Origin: Izhakiella australiensis
GTDB taxonomy: Bacteria > Pseudomonadota > Gammaproteobacteria > Enterobacterales > Enterobacteriaceae
NCBI RefSeq assembly: GCF_002006995.1
Contig: NZ_MRUL01000020.1
Span: forward strand, 1 to 64,000
Direction of reading: 5' to 3'
Length of the DNA stretch: 64,000 nucleotides
Below the pieces are notes generated by a model. That model searched no databases. It was not told the origin of the DNA and saw nothing but the letters and a program-made list of their open reading frames with translations. Position 1 is the stretch's first letter. Each line of letters begins with the position of its first letter. The translations under genes were made by a program, and so were the position numbers. Below, in pieces: positions 55,011-64,000 of the stretch.

Positions 55011-56495
55011 ATGACCAGCCACTATCTGCACATCTTTACTCAACGTAAATCCGCAATTCTGCTCATTCTTGGCTTTGCTTCCGGGCTGCCGCTGGCGCTG
55101 ACCGCCGGCACACTGCAAGCCTGGATGTCGGTTGAAAACGTCGATACCAAAACTATCGGTTTCTTTTCGCTGGTCGGTCAGGCTTACGTACTAAAATTCC
55201 TCTGGTCGCCGCTGATGGACCGCTTCACGCTGCCTTTCCTTGGCCGTCGCCGCGGCTGGCTGCTGCTAACCCAGCTGGCCCTGATCGTGGCGATCGCACT
55301 GATGGGGACCTTACAGCCCTCGCGCGATTTAACCCTGCTGGCAGCGCTGGCGGTGCTGGTCGCCTTTTGCTCAGCGTCGCAGGATATCGTTTTTGACGCC
55401 TGGAAAACCGACGTTTTACCCGCTGAAGAACGCGGAGCCGGCGCGGCAATTACCGTACTGGGCTACCGTCTGGCCATGATGGTCTCCGGCGGTCTGGCGC
55501 TATGGCTTGCCGATAAATACCTCGGCTGGCAGGCCACTTACTGGCTAATGGCCCTGACCATGATTCCAGGAGTAATCGCCACGCTGCTGGCGCCAGAACC
55601 AAGTCAAAAGATTGCGGCGCCGCGCTCGCTGCAAGAGGCCGTCTTCACCCCACTAAAAGAATTTTTCAGTCGCAGTAATGCCTGGATGATGCTGTCATTA
55701 ATTATCCTCTACAAGCTGGGCGATGCTTTTGCCACCAGCCTGTCGACGCTTTTTTTACTCAAGGGATTGGGCTTTGATCCCGGTCAGGTTGGCATCGTCA
55801 ATAAAACGCTCGGCCTGGCCGCTACCATAGTTGGTGCGCTATTCGGCGGAATATTGATGCAGCGGATGACGCTTTTTCGCGCCCTGGTGCTATTCGGTAT
55901 TTTGCAGGGGGTTTCCAATCTGGGCTACTGGCTGCTGGCGGTAACGCCGCCGCATATCTGGAGCATGGCGCTGGCCGTGGCGATTGAAAACCTCTGCGGC
56001 GGCATGGGAACCGCGGCCTTCGTCGCGCTGCTGATGGCGCTGTGTAATAAATCCTTTTCTGCCACTCAGTTTGCTTTGCTTTCAGCGCTGTCGGCGATAG
56101 GCCGGGTCTATGTCGGGCCGGCGGCCGGATGGATTGCGGACGGATGGGGCTGGCCGACGCTGTTTGCCATCTCTATCGTCGCCTCGCTGCCGGGCCTGCT
56201 GCTATTAATTGCCAGCCGTCACAGCTTTGCCTGTCTCCAGGACAACCTCGCCTTCAGCCTGCGCCATCGCTTTGATGCCGGCTACCGCCTGGCGCGCTAT
56301 CTGGTTATGGCTGGCGCTGCGCTGCTGGCCTTTTGGCTGTTGCTGATTGCGCTGACGGCGATAAAATTGCTCAGCGCCGCCAGCGTCAGCGAATGGCTGT
56401 TCGAAGGCGGCATTCTCTGCCTGCTGGCAGGGGTAACGGCCGGTACGCTGTTAGATCTGCTATCACAGCGCCGCCGCGCTGCAATTGAATCTTAA
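55011..56495 (+). CDS. ampG: Muropeptide permease AmpG
   Basis: AmpG imports GlcNAc-anhydroMurNAc peptides from the periplasm for cell-wall recycling, and feeds signals for beta-lactamase control where AmpR/AmpC exist. The 494 residues (E. coli 491) are an MFS protein with about 14 hydrophobic segments. Conserved stretches are ILLILGFASGLPLALTAGTLQAWM (split here), the DRFTLPFLGRRRGWLL loop and SASQDIVFDAWKTDVL. It follows yajG by 47 bp. No ampC or ampR is in the window. Confidence 0.96.
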   Translation: MTSHYLHIFTQRKSAILLILGFASGLPLALTAGTLQAWMSVENVDTKTIGFFSLVGQAYVLKFLWSPLMDRFTLPFLGRRRGWLLLTQLALIVAIALMGTLQPSRDLTLLAALAVLVAFCSASQDIVFDAWKTDVLPAEERGAGAAITVLGYRLAMMVSGGLALWLADKYLGWQATYWLMALTMIPGVIATLLAPEPSQKIAAPRSLQEAVFTPLKEFFSRSNAWMMLSLIILYKLGDAFATSLSTLFLLKGLGFDPGQVGIVNKTLGLAATIVGALFGGILMQRMTLFRALVLFGILQGVSNLGYWLLAVTPPHIWSMALAVAIENLCGGMGTAAFVALLMALCNKSFSATQFALLSALSAIGRVYVGPAAGWIADGWGWPTLFAISIVASLPGLLLLIASRHSFACLQDNLAFSLRHRFDAGYRLARYLVMAGAALLAFWLLLIALTAIKLLSAASVSEWLFEGGILCLLAGVTAGTLLDLLSQRRRAAIES

Positions 56496-57049
56496 GGCGC
56501 TTGCGCCGTCGGAGATGATGAACCAGCCGGTAAATATTCAGCCGGCTGGTGACAATTTCAGAGGGCTTATGCGCTAACGGCTGAAGCTTATTTGCCGCTT
56601 ACAATGTTAACAAAATGTATTAATTGTTAATTAAAAGTCTCGCAAAAGATCTGCAGCTCTGTTGCGCCGGATCAATAATATTTATTTCACTATTTTTATA
56701 ATTGAGCTGGTTTGCTTTTTTTGAGCAAAATTAAAACCGGTGCGCAATTAATTTTGTATCTTACTCATCGCTTAAATGATGCAAAGTTGTTAACCAAATG
56801 CATCTATTTTGCGCCTGTTATAGCCATGTCCGTTTTAAAAAAGCGTCCTTGATTAAATTTTGTTATATTGGCTTCAACCCCTTGCCAGTACTGTATTTTT
56901 CCTCCTGACAAAATCATTTGTGACCCCCTTAGCAAAAGGTGCCTACACTATCCTGACATGTCCTTAAGTTGGTTTACAGTCTGGAAACCTTCCCGTAAAA
57001 TGCCGCCACACTTAAGCGACAATAGAGCCCTTGTCATTGAGGTCGTTAA
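56496..57049. other. cyoA upstream control region
   Basis: A 554-bp gap with no credible gene. It contains an inverted repeat CCAGCCGG / CCGGCTGG near 56522-56548 after ampG, a cluster of ArcA-like repeats near 56605-56634, and a further GTTAACCAAAT near 56789. The rest is AT-rich, as for the promoter region of the E. coli cyo operon. Confidence 0.6.
56605..56634 (+). promoter_or_regulatory. ArcA-like direct repeats upstream of cyoA
   Basis: TGTTAACAAA (56605), TGTATTAATT (56616) and TGTTAATTAA (56625) are three tandem copies of the ArcA half-site pattern with 9-11 bp spacing; the last is nearly a perfect consensus. ArcA represses cyo in E. coli when oxygen is low, so a similar role is likely. 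Confidence 0.6.
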
Positions 57050-57976
57050 ATGAGACTCAGGAAATACAATAAAAGTTTGGGGATTTTGTCATTAATTGCA
57101 GGCACTTTATTGTTAAGTGGTTGTAACAGTGCATTGTTAGATCCCAAAGGCCAGATCGCTCTGGAGCAACGTTCACTGATTCTGACGGCCTTCGGCCTGA
57201 TGCTGATCGTTGTTATTCCTGCGATTGCCATGGCTGTCATCTTCGCCTGGAAATATCGGGCATCCAATACAAATGCTAAATATAGTCCTAACTGGTCACA
57301 CTCTAACAAAGTGGAAGCCGTGGTGTGGACCATTCCTATCCTTATCATTTTATTCCTCGGCATCCTCACCTGGAAGTCAACTCACGCTCTGGAGCCAAGC
57401 AAACCGCTGGCCTCGGATGTGAAGCCGATTGAAGTGGAAGTGGTAGCACTTGATTGGAAATGGCTGTTTATCTATCCGGAGCAGGGTATCGCTACCGTTA
57501 ACCAGCTTGCCTTCCCGGCTAATACGCCGGTGAATTTCCGTATCACCTCGAACTCCGTTATGAATTCCTTCTTCATTCCTACCCTTGGCAGCCAGATCTA
57601 CGCCATGGCAGGTATGCAGACCAAACTGCACCTGATTGCGAATCAAGCAGGTACCTACGACGGTATTTCATCTAACTTCAGCGGTCGCGGCTTTTCTGGC
57701 ATGAAGTTTAAAGCCATTGCCACCCCGGATAATGCGACCTTTGAACAGTGGGTAGCTCAGGCTAAACAGTCTCCCAATGCGCTCAACTCAATGGAAGACT
57801 TTGAAAAACTGGCTGCTCCGAGTGAAAACAACCCGGTTGAGTTCTTTTCCAGTGTCAAACCTGAATTGTTCAAAGACATTATTGAAAAATTCATGAGCCA
57901 CGGAAATGGCATGAAAATGTCGGAGCATGAAGGCATGGACATGAATCATTCCGCTCACGCCGGAGCCGAGGAATAA
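57050..57976 (+). CDS. cyoA: Cytochrome bo3 ubiquinol oxidase subunit II
   Basis: Subunit II of the proton-pumping ubiquinol oxidase. The 308 residues (E. coli 315) have a lipobox LSGC with C25, two transmembrane helices, and a periplasmic cupredoxin domain ([38 protein letters not shown]) that has lost copper-A ligands, as normal for quinol oxidases. The C-terminus is His/Met-rich ([16 protein letters not shown]). It is the first gene of cyoABCDE. Confidence 0.97.
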   Translation: MRLRKYNKSLGILSLIAGTLLLSGCNSALLDPKGQIALEQRSLILTAFGLMLIVVIPAIAMAVIFAWKYRASNTNAKYSPNWSHSNKVEAVVWTIPILIILFLGILTWKSTHALEPSKPLASDVKPIEVEVVALDWKWLFIYPEQGIATVNQLAFPANTPVNFRITSNSVMNSFFIPTLGSQIYAMAGMQTKLHLIANQAGTYDGISSNFSGRGFSGMKFKAIATPDNATFEQWVAQAKQSPNALNSMEDFEKLAAPSENNPVEFFSSVKPELFKDIIEKFMSHGNGMKMSEHEGMDMNHSAHAGAEE

Positions 57977-57980
57977 TACG

Positions 57981-59963
57981 ATGTTTGGAAAATTAACACT
58001 GGATGCGATTCCGTATCATGAGCCGATTATCATGGTTACGTGTGCCGCTATCATTATCGGTGGCCTGGCAGTTGTCGCGGCCCTCACTTACTTTGGTAAG
58101 TGGCAATATTTATGGAAAGAGTGGCTGACAAGCGTTGACCACAAACGTCTGGGTATCATGTATGTCATTCTGGCATTCGTGATGCTGCTGCGCGGCTTTG
58201 CCGACGCCATCATGATGCGTAGCCAGCAGGTACTCGCCTCGGCGGGTGAAGCAGGCTTCCTGCCGCCCCATCACTACGATCAGATATTCACCGCTCACGG
58301 CGTTATCATGATCTTCTTCGTCGCCATGCCGTTCGTGGTTGGTTTGATGAACGTCGTGGTTCCGCTGCAGATTGGCGCCCGCGACGTTGCCTTTCCGTTC
58401 CTGAATAACATCAGCTTCTGGTTTACCGTTATCGGCGTTGTGCTGGTGAACCTGTCGCTGGGTATCGGTGAATTCGCGCAAACGGGCTGGCTGGCCTACC
58501 CGCCGCTATCGGGGCTGGAGTACAGTCCGGGCACCGGCGTGGATTACTGGATCTGGAGCCTCCAGCTTTCCGGTATAGGTACCACGCTCACCGGCATCAA
58601 CTTCTTCGTTACCATTCTGAAGATGCGTGCGCCGGGCATGAGCCTGTTCAAAATGCCGGTGTTCACCTGGGCAGCTCTCTGTACTAACGTACTGATTATT
58701 GCTGCGTTCCCGGTACTTACCGTTACCCTGGCGCTGCTGACGCTTGACCGTTACCTCGACTTCCATTTCTTCACCAATGAAATGGGCGGTAACATGATGA
58801 TGTACGTCAACCTGATCTGGATTTGGGGCCACCCGGAAGTTTACATCCTGGTTCTGCCCGTGTTTGGCGTATTCTCCGAAGTAACGGCAACGTTCTCTAA
58901 AAAGCGTCTGTTTGGCTATACCTCGCTGGTATGGGCGACTATTGCTATCACCGTGCTGTCGTTTGTCGTCTGGCTGCACCACTTCTTCACCATGGGTGCC
59001 GCTGCCAACGTAAACGCCTTCTTCGGTATCATGACGATGATTATCGCCATCCCGACCGGCGTGAAAATCTTCAACTGGCTGTTCACCATGTATCAGGGCC
59101 GCATTCAAATGCACTCTGCCATGCTGTGGACCGTAGGCTTCCTGGTTACCTTCTCAGTGGGCGGTATGACCGGCGTGCTGCTGGCGGTGCCTGGCGCTGA
59201 CTTCGTTCTGCACAACAGCCTGTTTTTGATTGCGCACTTCCATAACGTCATCATCGGCGGCGTGGTATTTGGCTGCTTTGCCGGCGTCACCTACTGGTTC
59301 CCGAAAGCGTTTGGTTTCAGCCTCAATGAAACCTGGGGTAAACGCGCCTTCTGGTTCTGGATTATCGGCTTCTTCACTGCCTTTATGCCGCTGTACGCGC
59401 TGGGCTTTATGGGGATGACTCGTCGTATCAGCCAGGACATCGATCCGCAGTTCCACATGCTGCTGGTGGTTGCCGCATTCGGTGCAGCGCTGATTGCCTG
59501 CGGCGTGCTGTGCCAGATCATTCAGTTCTGGGTTTCCGTTCGCGACCGCGAGCAGAACCGCGATCTGACTGGCGACCCGTGGGGCGGCCGTACGCTGGAA
59601 TGGTCAACGTCTTCACCACCGCCGTTCTACAACTTTGCTGTGGTTCCGGAAGTTCACGAGCGTGATGCGTTCTGGGAAATGAAGGAAAAAGGCGAAGCGT
59701 ACAAACAGCCTGAACATTATGAAGAAATCCATATGCCGAAAAACAGCGGCGCGGGCATCGTTATCTCCGCCTTCGCTACGGTATTTGGTTTCGCCGCTAT
59801 CTGGCACATCTGGTGGCTGTTAGGCGTCTGCTTTATCGGCATGATCGCAACCTGGATCATCAAAAGCTTCGATGACGACGTGGATTATTACGTCCCGGTC
59901 AAAGAGATCGAGCAGATTGAAAAACAGCACTTTGACGAAATCAGCAAAGCAGGCCTGAAATAA
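57981..59963 (+). CDS. cyoB: Cytochrome bo3 ubiquinol oxidase subunit I
   Basis: The catalytic subunit, a 15-helix membrane protein of 660 residues (E. coli 663). Haem and copper-B ligands are visible in [33 protein letters not shown], and [10 protein letters not shown]. The haem o3-CuB centre reduces oxygen to water with proton pumping. It starts 5 bp after cyoA and its stop overlaps the cyoC ATG by 1 nt (TAATG). Confidence 0.98.
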   Translation: MFGKLTLDAIPYHEPIIMVTCAAIIIGGLAVVAALTYFGKWQYLWKEWLTSVDHKRLGIMYVILAFVMLLRGFADAIMMRSQQVLASAGEAGFLPPHHYDQIFTAHGVIMIFFVAMPFVVGLMNVVVPLQIGARDVAFPFLNNISFWFTVIGVVLVNLSLGIGEFAQTGWLAYPPLSGLEYSPGTGVDYWIWSLQLSGIGTTLTGINFFVTILKMRAPGMSLFKMPVFTWAALCTNVLIIAAFPVLTVTLALLTLDRYLDFHFFTNEMGGNMMMYVNLIWIWGHPEVYILVLPVFGVFSEVTATFSKKRLFGYTSLVWATIAITVLSFVVWLHHFFTMGAAANVNAFFGIMTMIIAIPTGVKIFNWLFTMYQGRIQMHSAMLWTVGFLVTFSVGGMTGVLLAVPGADFVLHNSLFLIAHFHNVIIGGVVFGCFAGVTYWFPKAFGFSLNETWGKRAFWFWIIGFFTAFMPLYALGFMGMTRRISQDIDPQFHMLLVVAAFGAALIACGVLCQIIQFWVSVRDREQNRDLTGDPWGGRTLEWSTSSPPPFYNFAVVPEVHERDAFWEMKEKGEAYKQPEHYEEIHMPKNSGAGIVISAFATVFGFAAIWHIWWLLGVCFIGMIATWIIKSFDDDVDYYVPVKEIEQIEKQHFDEISKAGLK

Positions 59964-60583
59964 TGTCAACTGAAACTCTGACTAACCACCACGACGCGCA
60001 TGATAGCCATGCGCATCATGAGCAAGAAACCGGAGCCAGGAAAGTATTTGGCTTCTGGATCTACCTGATGAGCGACTGCATTATCTTTGCAACGCTGTTT
60101 GCAACCTATGCAGTTATGGTCAATAACACTGCCGGTGGCCCGGCAGGTAAAGACATCTTCGAATTGCCGTTTGTGGCGGTGGAAACCGCCCTGCTGCTGC
60201 TCAGCTCCATTACTTATGGCATGGCGGTCATCTCCATGAACCATAATAGTAAGGGCGCAGTGATCGGCTGGCTGGCGCTGACCTTCCTGTTTGGTGCCGG
60301 ATTCATCGCGATGGAAATCTATGAATTCCATCACCTGATCATGGAAGGCTTTGGTCCGAACCGCAGTGGCTTCCTGTCCGGCTTCTTTACGCTGGTCGGT
60401 ACCCACGGTCTGCACGTAACGTCCGGCCTGCTGTGGATGGCGGTGCTGATGTTTCAGGTGGCCACGCGCGGCCTGACGGCTGCGAATCGCACGCGCATCA
60501 TGTGCCTGAGCCTGTTCTGGCACTTCCTTGACGTGGTGTGGATCTGCGTATTCACCGTAGTTTATCTGATGGGGGCCATGTAA
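59963..60583 (+). CDS. cyoC: Cytochrome bo3 ubiquinol oxidase subunit III
   Basis: A 206-residue, five-helix subunit III. The opening [24 protein letters not shown] is His-rich, and VYLMGAM closes the protein. It stabilises the oxidase complex. It overlaps cyoB and cyoD by 1 nt on each side, so translation is coupled. Confidence 0.96.
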   Translation: MSTETLTNHHDAHDSHAHHEQETGARKVFGFWIYLMSDCIIFATLFATYAVMVNNTAGGPAGKDIFELPFVAVETALLLLSSITYGMAVISMNHNSKGAVIGWLALTFLFGAGFIAMEIYEFHHLIMEGFGPNRSGFLSGFFTLVGTHGLHVTSGLLWMAVLMFQVATRGLTAANRTRIMCLSLFWHFLDVVWICVFTVVYLMGAM

Positions 60584-60915
60584 TGAGTCATTCTGTAAAC
60601 GAACATGGTGCTTCACACGGCAGCGTGAAGTCCTACATGATAGGCTTCATCCTTTCTATCATCCTGACGGCGATCCCGTTCTGGATGGTGATGGAAGGTT
60701 CAGCCTCTCATGCTGCAATTGTTGGCGTTGTCGTCGTATGCGCAGTGGTTCAGGTGGTGGTACATCTGATTTACTTCCTGCACCTGGATACCAAATCTGA
60801 GGGCGGCTGGAACATGGTGGCAATTGTATTTTCGTCCATCATTATCCTGATCGTCGTTATCGGCTCACTATGGATTATGTGGAACCTCAACTACAACATG
60901 ATGATGGACCACTAA
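60583..60915 (+). CDS. cyoD: Cytochrome bo3 ubiquinol oxidase subunit IV
   Basis: A 110-residue, three-helix subunit (E. coli 109), starting [21 protein letters not shown] and ending NMMMDH. It supports assembly of the CuB site. The ATG at 60583 overlaps the cyoC stop by 1 nt; a longer frame upstream is ignored. cyoE follows after 13 bp. Confidence 0.95.
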   Translation: MSHSVNEHGASHGSVKSYMIGFILSIILTAIPFWMVMEGSASHAAIVGVVVVCAVVQVVVHLIYFLHLDTKSEGGWNMVAIVFSSIIILIVVIGSLWIMWNLNYNMMMDH

Positions 60916-60928
60916 CCGAGTTACCGTA

Positions 60929-61819
60929 ATGATTAAGCGATACCTGCAAGTTACAAAACCAGGAATTATTTTCGGAAATTTAATTTCTGTCATCGGTGGA
61001 TTTCTTCTGGCCTCGAAGGGCAGCATTGATTACACCTTGTTTCTCACCACCATGATTGGCGTGTCTTTGGTCGTGGCGTCGGGCTGCGTTTATAACAACG
61101 TAATCGACCGCGATATTGACAAAAAAATGGAGAGAACCAGAAATCGGGTGCTGGTTAAGGGCCTTATTTCGCCGAAAGTAAGCCTGGTTTATGCAACCGT
61201 TCTGGGTATTGCTGGATTTGCGTTGCTGTATTTCGGCGCTAACCCGCTGGCCATGTGGCTGGCGGTGATGGGCTTCGTGGTTTACGTCGGCATATACAGC
61301 CTGTATATGAAACGTAAATCCGTTTACGGCACGCTGATTGGCAGTCTTTCCGGCGCGGCTCCTCCGGTAATTGGCTATTGCGCCGTTACCAATGAGTTCG
61401 ACGCCGGCGCGCTGATCCTGTTGGCGATCTTTAGCCTGTGGCAGATGCCGCATTCCTATGCAATTGCCATCTTCCGCTTTAAAGATTATCAGGCCGCCAA
61501 TATTCCGGTTCTGCCGGTAGTGAAAGGCATCTCGGTGGCAAAAAACCATATCACGCTATACATTCTGGCGTTTATGGTTGCCACGCTGATGCTGACACTC
61601 AGCGGCTACGCCGGTTATAAGTATCTGGTGGTTGCAGCAGCAGTCAGCGTCTGGTGGCTAGGTATGGCGCTTTCCGGTTACAAAACCGCGAATGACGATC
61701 GGGTATGGGCACGTAAACTGTTCGTATTCTCTATCGTTGCCATTACCTCGCTGAGCGTCATGATGTCGGTAGACTTTATGGCGCCAGCCTCAAAAGATTT
61801 GCTGACCTTCGTCTGGTAA
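60929..61819 (+). CDS. cyoE: Protohaem IX farnesyltransferase (haem o synthase)
   Basis: CyoE attaches farnesyl to protohaem to make haem o for subunit I. The 296 residues (same as E. coli) form a UbiA-type prenyltransferase with about nine helices. The first Asp-rich motif is [18 protein letters not shown], with [13 protein letters not shown] in the second half. The protohaem comes from HemH, also encoded in this window. A perfect terminator follows. Confidence 0.97.
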   Translation: MIKRYLQVTKPGIIFGNLISVIGGFLLASKGSIDYTLFLTTMIGVSLVVASGCVYNNVIDRDIDKKMERTRNRVLVKGLISPKVSLVYATVLGIAGFALLYFGANPLAMWLAVMGFVVYVGIYSLYMKRKSVYGTLIGSLSGAAPPVIGYCAVTNEFDAGALILLAIFSLWQMPHSYAIAIFRFKDYQAANIPVLPVVKGISVAKNHITLYILAFMVATLMLTLSGYAGYKYLVVAAAVSVWWLGMALSGYKTANDDRVWARKLFVFSIVAITSLSVMMSVDFMAPASKDLLTFVW

Positions 61820-61835
61820 AACTCAACGGTTTAAT

Positions 61836-61864
61836 AAAGGGCGCGATTAACCATCGCGCCCTTT
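61836..61864 (+). terminator. Terminator of the cyo operon
   Basis: AAAGGGCGCGAT / ATCGCGCCCTTT, a perfect 12-bp stem with a 5-nt loop, lies 16 bp past the cyoE stop. The T run after it (CTGTTTCT) is moderate. Confidence 0.85.
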
Positions 61865-61969
61865 CTGTTTCTAACCCCCGATCAGGCTGTAACGACTGCT
61901 TAAGAAGTGGTGTTTTACTGCTTATCCCCCCCGGCATAAAATACCCACGGGCGAATTACTGAGGTGGTA

Positions 61970-63331
61970 ATGAACGATAATAAGATGACGTCGGTCGAGC
62001 TACGGGCGACATGGGGACTGGGAACGGTTTTCTCTCTCAGAATGCTGGGAATGTTTATGGTACTCCCGGTTCTCACGACCTACGGTATGGCACTACAGGG
62101 AGCAAGCGAAGCGTTAATCGGACTGGCTATTGGCATTTATGGCCTGGCGCAGGCTGTTTTCCAGATTCCTTTTGGCCTGTTATCCGATCGAATCGGTCGT
62201 AAACCGCTTATCGTCGGCGGGCTGCTGCTGTTCGTACTGGGCAGCATTATCGCCGCCAGCACTGTCAGCATCTGGGGGGTTATTCTCGGACGCGCGCTGC
62301 AAGGCTCCGGCGCAATCGCCGCGGCGGTAATGGCACTACTGTCCGACCTTACCCGCGAGCAAAATCGCACCAAAGCAATGGCATTTATCGGCATTTCTTT
62401 TGGCATCACCTTCGCCATCGCCATGGTGCTGGGACCGGTCATTACCCATTATTTTGGGCTGCATGCCCTGTTCTGGATGATCGCCATTCTTGCCAGCTGC
62501 GGTATCGTCATTACGCTGCTGCTGGTGCCATCGGCCAAACACCACGTGCTAAACCGCGAGTCCGGCATGGTGAAAGGCTCAATTCGTCAGGTATTGATGA
62601 ATCAGCGGCTGGTGAAGCTAAATATCGGCATTCTCTGCCTGCACATCCTGCTGATGTCGAGCTTTGTTGCGCTACCCGGTCAGTTTGAGCAGGCTGGCTT
62701 TCCGCCATCGGAGCACTGGAAAGTCTATTTGGTAACCATGCTGGTAGCCTTTGTTATGGTTATCCCGTTTATTATTTACGCGGAAGTGAAGCGTAAAATG
62801 AAGCGGGTGTTTATCGGCTGCGTGGCGCTGTTGCTGGTTGCTGAAATCATTTTATGGGGAGCGGGTAGCCACTTCTGGACGCTGGTCACCGGCGTGCAGC
62901 TGTTCTTTATCGGCTTTAACCTGATGGAGGCCATTTTGCCGTCACTGGTGAGCAAAGAATCGCCCGCCGGCTACAAAGGCACGGCAATGGGGCTTTATTC
63001 CACCAGTCAGTTTATCGGCGTCGCTATTGGCGGCAGCCTCGGCGGCTGGGTGTTCGGTAATTTCGATGCGCAGACAGTATTTCTGGTCGGCACCATGATT
63101 GCCACCGCCTGGCTGCTGGTCAGTATCACCATGCATGAGCCGCCCTACGTCAGCAGCCTGCGCATTGTACTTAAAGATGCGGTGGATTTTGATCGACTGG
63201 AACAGCGTCTCAAGGCGCAGCCCGGTGTTTCAGCGGTATTTATCGTTGCCGCCGAGAAAAGCGCCTACGTGAAAATTGACAGTAAGGTCACCAGCAGACC
63301 TGAACTTGAAGCGCTGGTTGCCAGTAGCTAA
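61970..63331 (+). CDS. yajR: MFS transporter YajR with YAM domain
   Basis: A 453-residue major facilitator transporter (E. coli 454). Twelve membrane helices contain the MFS motif GLLSDRIGRKPLIVGG. The C-terminal about 70 residues (YVSSLRIVLKDAVDFDRLEQRL onward) form the soluble ferredoxin-like YAM domain of this family, ending SAYVKIDSKVTSRPELEALV. The substrate is unknown. The start at 61970 (MNDNKMTS) follows GAGG; a GTG two codons upstream is less likely. Confidence 0.93.
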   Translation: MNDNKMTSVELRATWGLGTVFSLRMLGMFMVLPVLTTYGMALQGASEALIGLAIGIYGLAQAVFQIPFGLLSDRIGRKPLIVGGLLLFVLGSIIAASTVSIWGVILGRALQGSGAIAAAVMALLSDLTREQNRTKAMAFIGISFGITFAIAMVLGPVITHYFGLHALFWMIAILASCGIVITLLLVPSAKHHVLNRESGMVKGSIRQVLMNQRLVKLNIGILCLHILLMSSFVALPGQFEQAGFPPSEHWKVYLVTMLVAFVMVIPFIIYAEVKRKMKRVFIGCVALLLVAEIILWGAGSHFWTLVTGVQLFFIGFNLMEAILPSLVSKESPAGYKGTAMGLYSTSQFIGVAIGGSLGGWVFGNFDAQTVFLVGTMIATAWLLVSITMHEPPYVSSLRIVLKDAVDFDRLEQRLKAQPGVSAVFIVAAEKSAYVKIDSKVTSRPELEALVASS

Positions 63332-63379
63332 GCGCCGCTATCCCCTGCCCTGCAATGGATAGCGGCGGGTAAAGCCGGC

Positions 63380-64000
63380 TTAAAACAGTCCTACCGGTGA
63401 AATATCGTAGCTCACCAGCAGGTTCTTCACCTGCTGGTATTGCGCCAGCGCCATTTTGTGCGTTTCACGTCCGACGCCAGACTGCTTATAACCGCCAAAG
63501 GCGGCATGGGCCGGATAAACGTGATAGCAGTTGGTCCAGACGCGCCCCGCTTTAATCGCCCGCCCCATGCGCCAGGCCCGGTTGGTGTCACGGGTCCAGA
63601 CGCCGGCGCCAAGACCGTAATCGGTCTGGTTAGCCAGCTCCAGCGCATCGGCCTCATCCTTGAACGTCAGTACGCCAATTACCGGGCCAAACACTTCCTC
63701 CTGGAAGCTACGCATTTTATTATGCCCCTTAATCAACGTCGGCTGGATATAAAAACCCTCCGCCAGGCTATTCGCCAGTTTTACCGACTCGCCTCCCGCC
63801 AGAATCTCACCGCCCTCCTCCCTGGCGATATTGATATAAGACATGATCTTATCAAACTGCTGCTGCGAGGCCTGGGCGCCAATCATGGTTTCAGTATCGA
63901 GCGGATCGCCGCGCTTGATGGTGGCAACCCGCGCCATCACTTTTTCCATAAAGGGCTGATACATCGACTCCTGAATCAGCGCGCGCGAAGGACAGGTGCA
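63380..64000 (-). CDS. AldB-like aldehyde dehydrogenase, 5' end off window
   Basis: The C-terminal 206 residues of an NAD(P)-dependent aldehyde dehydrogenase; the 5' part lies outside the window. The first codon in view (TGC, 63998-64000) is the likely catalytic Cys of the GEVCTCPSR-type motif (here CTCPSRALIQES). Later motifs are RSFQEEVFGPVIGVLTF (catalytic-region helix) and GRVWTNCYHVYPAHAAFGGY. The end LLVSYDISPVGLF resembles E. coli AldB, so AldB is the closest guess; ExaC-type enzymes are alternatives. It converges with yajR. The cut is a window effect. Confidence 0.85.
   Translation of the reverse strand, partial: CTCPSRALIQESMYQPFMEKVMARVATIKRGDPLDTETMIGAQASQQQFDKIMSYINIAREEGGEILAGGESVKLANSLAEGFYIQPTLIKGHNKMRSFQEEVFGPVIGVLTFKDEADALELANQTDYGLGAGVWTRDTNRAWRMGRAIKAGRVWTNCYHVYPAHAAFGGYKQSGVGRETHKMALAQYQQVKNLLVSYDISPVGLF

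Noticed and set aside
58110-58481. Long antisense frames within the cyo operon and other core genes
   Set aside because: These arise from the codon use of real genes on the other strand and show no family features.

Overview
The window is a stretch of enterobacterial chromosome. From ushA to yajR the gene order follows the Escherichia coli K-12 ushA-yajR segment (ushA, ybaL, gsk, hemH, adk, htpG, recR, ybaB, dnaX, apt, ybaN, priC, ybaM, acrRAB, tomB-hha, ffs, atl, ybaY, tesB, amtB-glnK, mdlBA, decR, cof, ybaE, queC, fadM, ybaV, ppiD, hupB, lon, clpX, clpP, tig, bolA, yajG, ampG, cyoABCDE, yajR). The proteins are clear orthologues but diverged from E. coli, and several non-K-12 genes are inserted. 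This suggests Enterobacterales outside Escherichia, most likely Erwiniaceae (Pantoea/Erwinia type). The family assignment is inference from gene content.

Positions 1-5279 are the left part of a Mu-like transposable prophage, running toward the left edge. A divergent repressor gene faces a ner-like gene, followed by the transposase A gene. The A frame continues without a stop into the C-terminal part of the tail hub protein P (Mu gp44), then baseplate genes 45, 46 and 47 follow normally. The simplest reading is an internal deletion of everything from late A to mid P, leaving one 797-codon chimeric gene and a defective prophage. A probable left end lies between the repressor gene and the ushA 3' side.

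Positions 5475-26233 carry nucleotide metabolism (ushA, gsk, adk, apt), haem synthesis (hemH), chaperone htpG, DNA replication and repair (recR, ybaB, dnaX with its programmed -1 frameshift signal, priC), and the AcrR-controlled AcrAB efflux pump. An unplaced gene at 12779-13657 looks like a class V aminotransferase fold whose PLP lysine is replaced by Glu.

Positions 26234-29400 are an inserted zinc-economy module: zinc-free ribosomal protein paralogues L31B and L36B, and a convergent ATPase-permease-binding-protein metal transporter. Near-identical Zur-like boxes precede both units.

Positions 30138-47301 hold tomB-hha, 4.5S RNA, nitrogen regulation (glnK-amtB behind a sigma-54 promoter with two NtrC-like sites), the MdlAB ABC exporter, a DecR-like regulator divergent from an EamA transporter, cof, ybaE, queC, fadM, ybaV, ppiD and hupB. 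Positions 47302-53499 are the protein quality-control cluster lon-clpX-clpP-tig, with sigma-32-like promoters before lon and clpP (and before htpG) and a perfect 38-bp palindrome in the tig leader. The right end has bolA, yajG, ampG, the cytochrome bo3 operon, yajR and the start-truncated part of an AldB-like aldehyde dehydrogenase.

Most of the window is ordinary core genome. The parts worth a second look are the A::P fusion, the Lys-to-Glu aminotransferase-like protein, the paired Zur module and the tig palindrome. No CRISPR array, tRNA or complete insertion sequence was seen.
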